Origin: Neolewinella aurantiaca
Lineage (GTDB): Bacteria; Bacteroidota; Bacteroidia; Chitinophagales; Saprospiraceae
DNA: 64,000 bases
Reading direction: 5' to 3'
Assembly: GCF_008014675.1 (NCBI RefSeq)
Contig: NZ_VOXD01000002.1
Location: forward strand, 222,929 to 286,928
In this document: positions 15,954 to 25,143 of the stretch, in pieces
Numbering within the stretch: position 1 is the stretch's first letter
How the letters are laid out: every line of letters begins with the position of its first letter
The notes under the pieces: generated by a model
The model's input: only the letters and a program-made list of their open reading frames with translations
The model's database searches: none
What the model was told of the DNA's origin: nothing
Position numbers and translations under genes: made by a program

Positions 15954-17033
15954 ATGTATGAGCCTTGGTTAAAAGCCGCCGATAAACCTTCTCCAGCCCT
16001 GCCTTCGTATAGCTTTGGCAAGCACCTGCGCCCCCGCGCCCGGAAAATTGCCGTCGCAATCATTGGTATAGACGCTGAAGTGGCAAAAAAGACACGTGAA
16101 CACCTTTTTTCTACCAGTTGGGCCTTCGGCAAGCTGGTGGTAAGAGATCTTGGTAATTTACGAAAAACTTCTCCGGATTTTGTCATTCCTCTCCTGCGCG
16201 AACTCCATACTGCAGGGATTACGCCTGTACTCATCGGAGCTTCCTCCTCTGCTTTTACGGCTCAGTACCTTGCCTTCGCTGAATTGAACCGCCAGGTGAG
16301 TTTATTGAACATCGATCGGAGTATTAAACTCAATCCCGTAGGCGAAAGCGGAGAAGTTTTAGACAATGCAGTCCATAATAAGGGGCGTCGTCGCTTCCAT
16401 CTCTCCCATTTAGGGGCTCAACAACACCTCGTTGATCCCGCAATATTTGACCTCTTCAATGCTCAGGCGTACGAAGCAATTAGCCTCGGTCCTGCGCGCA
16501 GCAGCATCCCGGCGCTGGAACCTCTACTGCGCGATGCGGATTTGGTGGGCCTGAATATTGAGTCGATCAACTATCACGAAGCCCCGGCCCGCGCCGGACT
16601 CCACCCCAGCGGCTTTTCGTTACAGGAAGCTTCTCAGTTGGCTTATTATGCCGGTAACTCCGACAAGCTGAGCAGCTTTGGCCTCTACGGCCTGGATCCT
16701 GAAGCGGGCAGCGAACGCGATGCCGAGCTTTCAGCTGCGGCGTACGCTCAGCTCATTTGGTATTTCCTGCAAGGTTTTAGCCGCAGGCAGGGAGACTTCC
16801 CCGCATCGAGTACTGGCATGCTCGAGTACCTGGTTGACATCGATGATTTCGACAAGCTCACCTTCTGGCGCTCGCCCCGCAGCAACCGCTGGTGGGTTCA
16901 GGTACCGGCCAGCAACAAAAAGGGAGAAGAACGTCACCGGCTGGTTCCCTGCCGGTACGAGGATTACTTGGAGGCCAGCAGTAAACAAACACTGCCCGAC
17001 CGCCTGATGGCGGCTTTCCGCAGGTACGTCTAA
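15954..17033 (+). CDS. Arginase/formimidoylglutamase-fold protein lacking metal ligands
   Basis: 359-aa ureohydrolase-fold protein of the type usually annotated formimidoylglutamase in Bacteroidota. It has family landmarks such as SDKLSSFGLYGLDPE, QLIWYFLQGFSRRQGDFP and a C-terminal HRLVPCRYEDYLEA. The Mn2+ motifs of active enzymes (GG-H, D-HxD, DxDxxD) appear here as IGASSSAF, LNIDRSIKL and LNIESINYHEAP. The metal-binding residues look lost, and a catalytic role is doubtful. Residues around 27-34 (KHLRPRAR) come from a dispersed motif copy. Converges on the HerA-like gene. Confidence 0.8.
   Translation: MYEPWLKAADKPSPALPSYSFGKHLRPRARKIAVAIIGIDAEVAKKTREHLFSTSWAFGKLVVRDLGNLRKTSPDFVIPLLRELHTAGITPVLIGASSSAFTAQYLAFAELNRQVSLLNIDRSIKLNPVGESGEVLDNAVHNKGRRRFHLSHLGAQQHLVDPAIFDLFNAQAYEAISLGPARSSIPALEPLLRDADLVGLNIESINYHEAPARAGLHPSGFSLQEASQLAYYAGNSDKLSSFGLYGLDPEAGSERDAELSAAAYAQLIWYFLQGFSRRQGDFPASSTGMLEYLVDIDDFDKLTFWRSPRSNRWWVQVPASNKKGEERHRLVPCRYEDYLEASSKQTLPDRLMAAFRRYV
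16021..16040 (+). repeat. Dispersed motif copy inside CDS
   Basis: AGCACCTGCGCCCCCGCGCC, encoding H-L-R-P-R-A near the N-terminus of the arginase-fold protein. Confidence 0.55.
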
Positions 17034-17037
17034 AACG

Positions 17038-17080
17038 ACAATCGAGTTGTCCCGGCCTTCTGGCTAAAACAACTCGATTG
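17038..17080. terminator. Bidirectional hairpin between convergent genes
   Basis: CAATCGAGTTGT / ACAACTCGATTG is a perfect 12-bp inverted repeat starting 5 bp after the stop codon at 17033. Confidence 0.6.
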
Positions 17081-17200
17081 GTAGAAATACAGACTTGAAG
17101 GTATAGCTGGCTTGAATAACTGACCGTAGGTGATAGCCGCCACGACGTGTGATCCGCCACTCGTGTTACCCACCGTCATCACTCTGCTGTTCAGACTGAT

Positions 17201-18745
17201 TTACTTCTTGATCCCCAGTACGCCCAACAGGCCACGGGTGAACTCCCGGGCAATTGTGCGTCCAATTTGCCGTGTCGTGGTGTTGTTCATGATCTGCTCA
17301 AAGGTGGATTTTTCCGCCCGACGGCGAGAGGTAGATTTTTTAGCTTTCGCTTTTTGCTTCTCCATCTCTTCCTTGTGCTCTGCCTTTGCTGCTGCTGCCA
17401 TTTTTTCCTCGAGCATCTCGTAGGCACTCTCACGGTCAACGTCCTTATTGTATTTTTTAACGAGCGGACTGCGCTTCACGATGTCATTTATTTCAGACTC
17501 AGAGAGTACATCCATACGGCTTTCAGGAGCGCGCAGCATTGTGCGAACGAGCGGGGTAGGGCGCCCCTTTCGGTCCAGCGCCGTTACAAACGCCTCTCCT
17601 GTCCCTAGTTCGGTCAGGGTTTGGTCTACATCGTAAAAATCGGTCAGGGGGTAGTTCTCACTGGCCAGTTTGATTGCTTTGCGGTCTTTAGCGGTAAAGG
17701 CACGAAGCGCGTGCTGCACCTTAAGGCCCAGCTGACCGAGGATGTCGCTCGGGATATCGGCCGGGTTCTGGGTAACGAAGAATAGCCCGACTCCTTTGGA
17801 GCGGATAAGTTTGATGATGGCCTCGAGCTGATCGAGCAGGGCATCGGTTGCCTCCTCAAAAACGAGGTGGGCTTCGTCGATAAAGATGACCAGTTTGGGC
17901 CGGTCGAGATCTCCTTCTTCGGGGAAGGTGGCGTAAACTTCGGCCAACATCTGTAGCATGAAGGTAGAGAAAAGCTTAGGCTTGTCCTGCACGTCGGTAA
18001 GACGAAGGATGGATACTATGCCCCGTCCCAGTTCATCGATCCGGGTGAGGTCGTTGACGTCAAAGCTGGTTTCCCCAAAGAACTGCTCTGCGCCCTGAGT
18101 TTCCAGTTCAACAATCCGGCGCATAATCGCGCCGGTGCTGGCAGTGCTGATCCGTCCGTAGTCCGCTTCGATCTCTTCTTTCCCTTCGCCGGTAATCCAC
18201 TGCAGAATTTTACGGAAGTCCTTGAGGTCAAGGAGAGGCAATGCGTTTTCTTCTGCGTACTTGAAGGCTACCGCCACGATACCACTCTGGGTATCGTTGA
18301 GGTCGAGCATTTTAGAGAAAAGAACCGGGCCGAACTCCACAACGGTAGCGCGCAGGCGTGCGCCGGGCTCATCACTTAATGACAGCAGTTCAACGGGGCT
18401 TGCGCCAGCGGTGAAGGGAATACCAATGGCTTCGTGGCGTTCGTCAATTTTAGGATGGCCACCGCTGGCGACGGCAATTCCGGAGAGGTCTCCCTTGATG
18501 TCCATCAGCAAACTCGGAACTCCTTCGCGGCTGAGCTGCTCCGCAATAATTTGCAGTGTTTTGGTTTTTCCCGTACCGGTTGCTCCCGCAATAAGCCCGT
18601 GCCGGTTAAGTGTTCCTAACGGGATTCTAACGAGAGAATTGGTCAGTGTTTCTTCACCGAGCATTGCTCCGCCAAGTACAAAACTTGGGTTTTCAAAAGT
18701 ATAGCCTTCTTCTATCGATTGGCGAAATTGGTCCTGATTGGCCAT
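17201..18745 (-). CDS. HerA-like ATPase of the DUF853/YjgR family
   Basis: 514-aa P-loop ATPase related to HerA/FtsK-type motors. Walker A is GATGTGKT (54-61) and Walker B is LVIFIDEAHLVF (about 284-295). A Gln/Asn sensor, FFVTQNPADIP, follows, and the C-terminus is a basic, Lys/Ala-rich helix. Family function is not settled. No NurA-type nuclease is adjacent. The next minus-strand gene upstream encodes a secreted nuclease, which is probably coincidental. Length is typical of YjgR. Confidence 0.9.
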   Translation of the reverse strand: MANQDQFRQSIEEGYTFENPSFVLGGAMLGEETLTNSLVRIPLGTLNRHGLIAGATGTGKTKTLQIIAEQLSREGVPSLLMDIKGDLSGIAVASGGHPKIDERHEAIGIPFTAGASPVELLSLSDEPGARLRATVVEFGPVLFSKMLDLNDTQSGIVAVAFKYAEENALPLLDLKDFRKILQWITGEGKEEIEADYGRISTASTGAIMRRIVELETQGAEQFFGETSFDVNDLTRIDELGRGIVSILRLTDVQDKPKLFSTFMLQMLAEVYATFPEEGDLDRPKLVIFIDEAHLVFEEATDALLDQLEAIIKLIRSKGVGLFFVTQNPADIPSDILGQLGLKVQHALRAFTAKDRKAIKLASENYPLTDFYDVDQTLTELGTGEAFVTALDRKGRPTPLVRTMLRAPESRMDVLSESEINDIVKRSPLVKKYNKDVDRESAYEMLEEKMAAAAKAEHKEEMEKQKAKAKKSTSRRRAEKSTFEQIMNNTTTRQIGRTIAREFTRGLLGVLGIKK

Positions 18746-18928
18746 GGGGTCTTATTATTTTAAAGGACGTAAGTTAGGAATCATCCGGAGGTTAGACGGT
18801 AAATTAGTGCGAAGAGTCACTAGAACTGTGATCCGGAGCACAATTGGTGGTAAGGGGCGTCGGCCGTTCAATAAGCCGGATTTTCTTTCCGGCATGACAA
18901 CTGTTAAATCTAGCGCGCCGCTAAGCTG

Positions 18929-19834
18929 TTATTTTACGTTGTTCCAGCTATTGATCCGCCTGTCAAATTTCTTTTTGCTGAATGGCCACAGGTCCGGGTT
19001 GCCGGTGGCTTCCAGCCGTTCTTCTACGTCTGCGGGCATGAGTTGCGCAAAGAAGTTGATATTGGTAATCCGTTCTACGTCATCAATGCTCATCGCGTAT
19101 TTCGGCAGCGGATCGAAGCTGATCTCGTTGGGGATCACGAAGCCGATTCCTTTTTGTTCGGGGTCGTCGAGGTCAAGCAGGACTTTAAAGTAGGCCGCAG
19201 GTACGGCAATGCGGTTGGCCCGGCCAATTGTTCCCTTGGGCTCTTCGGTCATCACCGGTCCAGTAACCACGTAGAGACGCTTGAATCGGTTGGCCCAGTC
19301 GCGGGTCAGTTCTTCTAATTCACGCCAGACCCCCTGGTTGAACTGCCGGGCCTGAGGGCTGATGTTGGAGAGGTAAAAGGTCTCTCGGGCCTGAGCATCG
19401 TTCCAGGCAAAGTCGGCGAAGGGCGCTAAATGACCACGGTCGTAACCCGAGCCGCGGTAGTCGCTGTCTGTGGCTGAGCCGGTACTCACGTTCGGGTCTG
19501 TTTTGAAGTTTCTGGGGCGCTCTCCCCATTGCTGTTGCAGGTTGTTGCGCTCCAGAATGTAGGCCACCCATTCGGCCTGTTCCCAGTCTTCGTCATAACT
19601 GAGACTGAAGCCCTCGTAATCGATCCGTTCTCCACGCGTGCCGGTAGGGGTGAAGTATTCCTCGCCGGCATAATCTACCCGGTCATTGACGACGGCGCCT
19701 GCATCTTCTCCCGAAAACGCCCCGAAGAAGTATGCCAGGGCGGCCAGCAGAGCACCGAATATGCCTACTTTAGTGATCATGCCGCCGCTGGCGGCGGAGC
19801 CTTGAGACTGGTGGTTTCTACGTAGTTTAGCCAT
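18929..19834 (-). CDS. DNA/RNA non-specific endonuclease (NUC1 family), membrane-anchored or exported
   Basis: 301 aa. After a short basic segment there is a hydrophobic helix (about residues 20-40) that would anchor or export the enzyme. The beta-beta-alpha-Me nuclease domain follows, with DRGHLAPF at 132-139 carrying the catalytic His. The downstream metal-ligand Asn region is FYLSNISPQARQFNQGVW. It degrades nucleic acid outside the cytoplasm, perhaps for nutrient use. The frame extends to a TTG at 19852, but a TATCTTGC box 4 nt before ATG 19834 supports the latter. Confidence 0.88.
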   Translation of the reverse strand: MAKLRRNHQSQGSAASGGMITKVGIFGALLAALAYFFGAFSGEDAGAVVNDRVDYAGEEYFTPTGTRGERIDYEGFSLSYDEDWEQAEWVAYILERNNLQQQWGERPRNFKTDPNVSTGSATDSDYRGSGYDRGHLAPFADFAWNDAQARETFYLSNISPQARQFNQGVWRELEELTRDWANRFKRLYVVTGPVMTEEPKGTIGRANRIAVPAAYFKVLLDLDDPEQKGIGFVIPNEISFDPLPKYAMSIDDVERITNINFFAQLMPADVEERLEATGNPDLWPFSKKKFDRRINSWNNVK

Positions 19835-19838
19835 GCGG

Positions 19839-19846
19839 GCAAGATA
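19839..19846 (-). promoter_or_regulatory. -7 box of the nuclease gene
   Basis: TATCTTGC on the minus strand, 4 nt before the ATG at 19834. Confidence 0.45.
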
Positions 19847-19911
19847 TGCCAAATTTTGTTAGATGGGGTAGTTCGCCTGTCTCTTTTGTTAGATAATGTG
19901 GGCTTTACGAG

Positions 19912-22900
19912 CTACCCCAACCGCTTCATTCTGAATACCAGCGTATAACCCGCCCGATCGTCGATGGTGATCTCACCTTTCAGCCGCTTGGCGCGCATCC
20001 GCATATTGTCTTTTCCCTGGCCGGTTTTCTGGGCGCGGACGCGGGTGCCAAGAGAGGTTTGAGAGCCGGGCTCGATGGCCTCCGCCGGCTTCCCGTTGTC
20101 ACGGATGAATAGTTCGAAGTGCTGCGCAAACTGCTCGACCTCAATGTCTACCTTGGTCGCGTTACTGTGGCGGGCGATGTTGTTGATGGCTTCTTTGAAG
20201 ATAAAGTACAAATCCTGCCGGATGTTGCCGGCCAGTTCCTTGTCTTTGTCAAAGCCGGAGGCTTTGAAGTCATACCGGATATCCAGAGGGTGCAATACTT
20301 CGTCGGCGTGCTCCTGCATCCGCTGCAATAGGTTGCCGATCGTGTCTCGCCGCGAGTCGATACTCCAGATCACGTCCGACATTTTGGACATCGCACTGCG
20401 TCCGGCTTCGCCGACAGTGTGCAGGCGGGCCTGCAGCTTTTCGTCGTCCGTTTTGTTCTTCAATAACTCGGCCTGGAGGGTAATGCCAGCCAGCAGGCCG
20501 GACACTTCATCGTGAATGTCGGCGCTCAGTTGGGTCCGGAGTTGCTCATTGCGCAGTCGCTCCCGCAATTTAGCCTGGAGGATGTAAAAGATGAGCCCGG
20601 CGAAGGCCAGCACGCTAAGAATCTGAAACCAGCGCCGTTCAACGAGGTATTGCCGGACGTTGAGCGAGAGAGTACGCTCGCTCTCACCGTAGTTGCCGTT
20701 GGCCCCCGCTCCCTGAATATGGAGCAGGTAGCGTCCTGAACGCAGGTTGTTGAACCGGATGGTCCGCTCGTTAACCAGCGGAACCCAGTCGTCGTTGAAG
20801 CCCTCAAGCCGGTACCTGAACTGGCTGCTGTTAGGCAGCTGCCCCGCGGGCAGCGCAAAGGATATAGCGATACTCTTTTCACCCGCCAGAACGGTTACTT
20901 CTTCCAGGCTGCTGAGGCTGTTGACCAGCGTCCGCTCGCTGTTGCGCCCGAGTATGCTCACCTCGGTAAGCATTACGTCGGAGCCGGCGGTGCTGGAAGA
21001 CAGGTCTTCCTCCCTGAAGGTAGTTAGTCCGTTTACGCCTCCGAAGTAGTAGCGGCCGTCTTTCCCCCGCAGGTTACTCAGCGGAAGGAACTCGTCGTTG
21101 CTTAGTCCGTCTTCGCGGTAGTAGCGACGGAAAGAGCTACCGTCTTCGCCTCCGGGTTTGTAGGTGAGCCCGTTCTCGGTACTCAGCCATAACCCTCCGG
21201 AAGAATCGGGAACAATGCCGTAGACCAGACTGCTGGAAAGGCCTTCCCGCCGGCCGAAGTGTGTAGCCTCTCCGGTCAGAGGATGATAATTGACCAGGCC
21301 GGCGTCGGTGCCCAGCCACCAGTCCTCGGAATTCGCCTGATAGATGGAAAAGATGGACTCAGGTCCGTGGACATTGCTTCCCGCAACCTCCTTTGCACCC
21401 GCGTCTGCGCCCGAAAAATCAGCATGCTCCGTGATGCTGAGGTCCTTCAGGTCGAGGGCAAGAACACCGCGTTTGTCGGTTCCAATCAGTAATTCACCAT
21501 CCTGGCCTGTGGCCAGGCAGTTGAGCCGGAAGCCCGAAAGCACAGACTCTCCGGTAGTAGGGAGGGTTACCGGTTGAGATTGTTTTGTCTCGGGGTCGAA
21601 GCGTACGAGCATCCCTACTACCCGCGGGTCGGTAACGGCAAGGTATAACTTACCGTCGGCTCCCATTACCATGTCCTGAGGCGCATGGTTAAGCCGGAAC
21701 TTCTGTGCTGTTTTCAGCGCTATGTCGTAGCGGAACAGCAAGCCTCCTTTCTGGAGGTTCATGGGTTGCGCGCAGCCCCAGATGGCGTTTCGGGCGGCGT
21801 CGTACACCAGCGCAGTACCTGACCTGAAACCGATGGTTTTGGTACTGTCCTGAGCATCGGTAAGGGTAAGAGTGTCGAGTTTCAACGATTCGGGATTCAT
21901 CCGGTATACGGCACCGTCTTCTTCCATTATGTAGACTTTCCCGTCGTTGGCTTCAGCCATTCCCCGCAGGCGATTGGGGAAAATGTCGCCGTCTTCGGTT
22001 TGCTCCAGAAAAGTGGCGACGGAGTTGTCGTACCGCTCCACCACGCCCAGACCTTCGCGGAGACCCAGGTAAATGGTTTCCCGGAAATCTACCGCAGCAA
22101 CGGCGGAAACGGACCGCTCGGTTGGCAACGGTTTCTCGAAGACGCTGAATTTTCCTTCGGTATCGACCAGGGCGTATTCATCGGGGAAGCCCCGCCCCAG
22201 GATGTCTTCGGTGGCCGGCATGATGATCTGGCCCAGCTGGTCGTGATACATGGTAGGGTAGCGCATACCGGAATTGTCGGTATTTACCGGTACCGGTTCC
22301 TGATCGGGGTCGGGGAACCATGAGAACAGCGGGATGCCACCCCGGAAACTTACGTACACGCTCCCGTCAGCGGCTTCTGCGAAAGTGTAAAACCGCCTGA
22401 GATCGGAACGTTGCCCGAAAGGATTACCGTAGGATTTGCCTGTGGCACTGATGTGCCGGAAGCCATGCTCTTCGTCAAAAAGCAAAAACTGGCCACTGCT
22501 GTGTACCAATAATGCTACCTGGGGCGTCAGGGTTGTCCAGGCGTCGGAGGGCTCGTGGTAAATGGGCGTAAAGGTTTTACTCTCTACCTCGGCGTTGGGC
22601 GTGTATTCGTAAAGGAAAGTACCTTCCGTACCGATGGTTACCACAAAGGTGCGGCCGAGGGTATCCGTAGCGATGGCCCGCGGGTAGCCGAGTACACCCG
22701 TGCTGGGCGCGAGGCGGACCTGCTCTACGCTGAAGTCTTTGGGGTCCAACCGGTCGAAGTAGCCGTAAAAATCCTGAAAAGTAACGATGAATTTACCCTC
22801 GTTGTCTTCGCATACTCCGGCAATCGCACTCCGGCTAAGTCCGGGTTTAGAGGCTGATCGTTCTCCGATACGGCGAAAGCGCAGCCCGTCGAACCTGTTG

Positions 22901-23082
22901 AGCCCGTCCATCGTAGAAACCCACAGGAAGCCGTCGCTTCCCATGTGGAGGTCGTTGATCTCGCGCGTACTGAGCCCGTCGTTTACGGTGAAGTACTCGA
23001 TGCGCAATGGCTGTGCACTGAGCAGGAGCGAACAGGCGAGCAGAGAGAACAGCAATGTCGGTTTAAGGATTCGTAACAGCAC
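19912..23082 (-). CDS. Propeller-type sensor histidine kinase (Reg_prop, Y_Y_Y, NarL-class kinase)
   Basis: Large envelope sensor of 1056 aa. It has a signal peptide (about 1-23), a periplasmic two-component-regulator propeller array (first repeats NDLHMGSDGFLWVST and DNEGKFIVTF), a Y_Y_Y domain near 720-790 and a membrane helix near 800-820. A HisKA_3 dimerisation domain has the phosphoacceptor His857 in DIHDEVSG, and a HATPase domain follows (NNIARHSNATKVDIE, DNGKPAE). No response regulator is adjacent, so the partner lies elsewhere. The GTG start lies 4 nt after a TACCTTTG box. Two dispersed motif copies are inside the gene. Confidence 0.9.
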   Translation of the reverse strand: MLLRILKPTLLFSLLACSLLLSAQPLRIEYFTVNDGLSTREINDLHMGSDGFLWVSTMDGLNRFDGLRFRRIGERSASKPGLSRSAIAGVCEDNEGKFIVTFQDFYGYFDRLDPKDFSVEQVRLAPSTGVLGYPRAIATDTLGRTFVVTIGTEGTFLYEYTPNAEVESKTFTPIYHEPSDAWTTLTPQVALLVHSSGQFLLFDEEHGFRHISATGKSYGNPFGQRSDLRRFYTFAEAADGSVYVSFRGGIPLFSWFPDPDQEPVPVNTDNSGMRYPTMYHDQLGQIIMPATEDILGRGFPDEYALVDTEGKFSVFEKPLPTERSVSAVAAVDFRETIYLGLREGLGVVERYDNSVATFLEQTEDGDIFPNRLRGMAEANDGKVYIMEEDGAVYRMNPESLKLDTLTLTDAQDSTKTIGFRSGTALVYDAARNAIWGCAQPMNLQKGGLLFRYDIALKTAQKFRLNHAPQDMVMGADGKLYLAVTDPRVVGMLVRFDPETKQSQPVTLPTTGESVLSGFRLNCLATGQDGELLIGTDKRGVLALDLKDLSITEHADFSGADAGAKEVAGSNVHGPESIFSIYQANSEDWWLGTDAGLVNYHPLTGEATHFGRREGLSSSLVYGIVPDSSGGLWLSTENGLTYKPGGEDGSSFRRYYREDGLSNDEFLPLSNLRGKDGRYYFGGVNGLTTFREEDLSSSTAGSDVMLTEVSILGRNSERTLVNSLSSLEEVTVLAGEKSIAISFALPAGQLPNSSQFRYRLEGFNDDWVPLVNERTIRFNNLRSGRYLLHIQGAGANGNYGESERTLSLNVRQYLVERRWFQILSVLAFAGLIFYILQAKLRERLRNEQLRTQLSADIHDEVSGLLAGITLQAELLKNKTDDEKLQARLHTVGEAGRSAMSKMSDVIWSIDSRRDTIGNLLQRMQEHADEVLHPLDIRYDFKASGFDKDKELAGNIRQDLYFIFKEAINNIARHSNATKVDIEVEQFAQHFELFIRDNGKPAEAIEPGSQTSLGTRVRAQKTGQGKDNMRMRAKRLKGEITIDDRAGYTLVFRMKRLG
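20032..20050 (-). repeat. Dispersed motif copy inside CDS
   Basis: GGCGCGGACGCGGGTGCCA, encoding G-T-R-V-R-A near the end of the sensor kinase ATPase domain. Confidence 0.5.
21392..21411 (+). repeat. Dispersed motif copy inside CDS
   Basis: TTTGCACCCGCGTCTGCGCC, followed by the CGAAAAA tail often seen after this motif. Read on the minus strand it encodes G-A-D-A-G-A-K in the propeller region of the sensor kinase. Confidence 0.6.
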
Positions 23083-23086
23083 TTCG

Positions 23087-23094
23087 CAAAGGTA
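23087..23094 (-). promoter_or_regulatory. -7 box directly before the sensor kinase start
   Basis: TACCTTTG then CGAA then the GTG start: a leaderless arrangement that decides the start codon. Confidence 0.6.
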
Positions 23095-23117
23095 GCGAAG
23101 TGAGCGTATACTGTTTC

Positions 23118-23909
23118 TCAGAGTGAATTGCGGAGCAATTCGGTCAGCCGTGCTTCCGAGATGCCCCGTTCCAGTTCTCCCGCCCGGGCAAAGGAAATCC
23201 TGCCGGTTTCTTCGGATACGATGAAGCAGGCCACGTCTATTTTTTCCGATACGCCTACCGCTGCCCGGTGCCGAAGACCGACGCTTTTGGGCAAATCGGT
23301 GTTTTCCGAAACGGGAAGGATTGCGCTGGCCCGCGAGATGCGACCGTCCTGAATGACCACTGCACCGTCGTGGAGCGGGCTTTCTTTATGGAAGATGCTT
23401 ACCAATAGTCCGTAGCTGATCTCGGCGTTCAGAGACGTCCCTCCGGTTATGATCGTGTCGGGGTCGGCATCTTTGGTCACCACTAGCAGCGCGCCGGTTT
23501 TAGCCCCAGCCATTTTCAGGAACGCCCGGCGGATTTCGTCGATTTCCGGTCCTGCTTCTTCGTCTACCTCCCGGCCCAGCAGGCGGTTCCAGACGGAATC
23601 GCGCTGCCGCAGGGTCGAGTTGCCGAGCAGGAGCAGGAACCGACGTACCTCGGGTTGGAAAATGATGATAAGACTAACGAAGCCGATGTTGATGAACTGG
23701 TACAGAATACTACTCAGCAAGTCCATCCCCAGGGCCTGAAAGGCCTGGTAGCTAAGGAACAGCAGCATCATCCCCACAAAAATGTTGAGGGCAATACTAC
23801 CGCGCAGGATCCGGTACAACTGGTAGAGCAGCACCCCTACGATGAAAACATCGAAGAGGTCCCAGATATCTACTTCCAGAAAGCCTATGTTGAAAAGGAG
23901 CGTTGGCAT
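23118..23909 (-). CDS. cdaA: Diadenylate cyclase CdaA
   Basis: Makes cyclic di-AMP from two ATP at the inner membrane. It is 263 aa with three N-terminal membrane helices (about residues 20-85) and a DisA_N domain. The catalytic motifs DGA (181-183) and RHRAA (213-217) are intact. The reading frame extends to a TTG at 23918, but ATG 23909 lies 6 nt after a -7 box and is preferred. Divergent from the next gene over only 51 bp. In many Bacteroidota cdaA follows folP; here it does not. Confidence 0.95.
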   Translation of the reverse strand: MPTLLFNIGFLEVDIWDLFDVFIVGVLLYQLYRILRGSIALNIFVGMMLLFLSYQAFQALGMDLLSSILYQFINIGFVSLIIIFQPEVRRFLLLLGNSTLRQRDSVWNRLLGREVDEEAGPEIDEIRRAFLKMAGAKTGALLVVTKDADPDTIITGGTSLNAEISYGLLVSIFHKESPLHDGAVVIQDGRISRASAILPVSENTDLPKSVGLRHRAAVGVSEKIDVACFIVSEETGRISFARAGELERGISEARLTELLRNSL

Positions 23910-23915
23910 CGTTGG

Positions 23916-23956
23916 CAAAGGTAGCGGTTAGTACTGAATGCTAACTACTACCTTTG
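23916..23956. promoter_or_regulatory. Divergent leaderless promoters of cdaA and the coiled-coil gene
   Basis: Two -7 boxes back to back: TACCTTTG at 23916-23923 (minus, 6 nt before the cdaA ATG) and TACCTTTG at 23949-23956 (plus, 4 nt before the ATG at 23961). The two genes share this 40-bp control region. Confidence 0.65.
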
Positions 23957-23960
23957 CAGT

Positions 23961-25133
23961 ATGCAATCAGTAGATAAATTAGGTGTCGTAATATTGGTAC
24001 TGCTGTTCTGGGCGGGGACGCAGGTGCAGTGTGCGGGGCAGGAGTTGAGGACCAACTCCGCCGGAGAGAAAATCATCGTTTATCCTGACGGATCAGCCCG
24101 GTACTTCAACGACCTGACCCTGATTGATGAACAGCAAAAAGACTCGGCGGGCGCTGCCTACCCGGTGGTGAAAGTTGTCATTGAGCCGCTCAGTGGTGGG
24201 GTAGACCCTACCATTGCGGACCTTAAGGCCATCGCTGAACGTAAACTTCAGCTCGCCCGGGAAGCCGAAACACTGGCCCGGGCCCGGGCTACTGCCGCTC
24301 TCAACAACCGGGTCGCGCTGGAGCGCGACCTCGAAGCCGCGCGCCTGGCCGGCCGGGCCGAAGAGGTAGCGGCGCTGCAGCGCCGCCTCCAACTTACCCG
24401 CCAGGTAGAGGCCGATGCGCTTAACGAGCGCACTGCAGCCGAGCAACGCGCGGCCTCGGCGAACGTCGTTGTCGCTGAAGGCCGCTACGTGGATGCCTAC
24501 AACGAAGCTCGCCGCAAAGAAAGAGAAGGCCCCGCTGCGCCAAAACCCGCAAACCGTACCGAGAAAGACCTCAAAATGCTCTTCCCGGCAGCGCCTGTGT
24601 TTAGTGGTTTTGGCGAAGCGGCGGGCAGAATTCCCGTCAGCGAGCCACCGCCTTGTACCAATAACCTGCCGGCTCAGCGTATGGGTGGCCCCAGGCCGGT
24701 AACCTATCCTACCTTGTTCTTTACGCATACCGACGAAAATCTCCGCCCCTTTCTCGACGGGAAGGAATACCTGCGGGCCACTGCCTGGACGAGCCGCGAT
24801 GATCGCGGAGACCGCTACCTCCACGTACGCTACACTTTTGCCAACCCTAATGTGCTCACTTCATACGGCTACCTGGCTCAGAATTCAAGCCTGAGTCTGC
24901 ACCTGCTCAATGGCCGCCACCTGAGCCTGCAGGCTGCGCGGGAAGCCGTCGGAATCATCGATCACGGTCGCCGGGAAGTGAATTACGACGTCACTTACCT
25001 GCTGCCGCGCGGGGCAGCAGCCGAGTTGCGTAACCAGGCACTCGATTACGTTCGGGTATTCTGGTCTTCCGGTTTTGAGCAGTACGAGGTCTACCAGGTA
25101 GAGGTACTGCGGCAGCTGATGGAATGTCTATAG
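23961..25133 (+). CDS. Exported coiled-coil protein, unknown function
   Basis: 390 aa. Signal peptide (1-26) then a short NSAGEKIIVYPDGSARYF motif, common at the N-terminus of uncharacterised Bacteroidota surface proteins. An Ala/Glu/Arg-rich coiled coil at about 88-185 follows, then a globular C-terminal half. I do not recognise the family. The signal peptide itself contains a dispersed motif copy (24011-24030), which supplies AGTQVQ. The start is fixed by the promoter box 4 nt upstream. Confidence 0.75.
   Translation: MQSVDKLGVVILVLLFWAGTQVQCAGQELRTNSAGEKIIVYPDGSARYFNDLTLIDEQQKDSAGAAYPVVKVVIEPLSGGVDPTIADLKAIAERKLQLAREAETLARARATAALNNRVALERDLEAARLAGRAEEVAALQRRLQLTRQVEADALNERTAAEQRAASANVVVAEGRYVDAYNEARRKEREGPAAPKPANRTEKDLKMLFPAAPVFSGFGEAAGRIPVSEPPPCTNNLPAQRMGGPRPVTYPTLFFTHTDENLRPFLDGKEYLRATAWTSRDDRGDRYLHVRYTFANPNVLTSYGYLAQNSSLSLHLLNGRHLSLQAAREAVGIIDHGRREVNYDVTYLLPRGAAAELRNQALDYVRVFWSSGFEQYEVYQVEVLRQLMECL
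24011..24030 (-). repeat. Dispersed motif copy inside a signal peptide
   Basis: GGCGGGGACGCAGGTGCAGT, encoding A-G-T-Q-V-Q, the same peptide as at 153-172. Confidence 0.6.
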
Positions 25134-25143
25134 GCTGGTTTGC

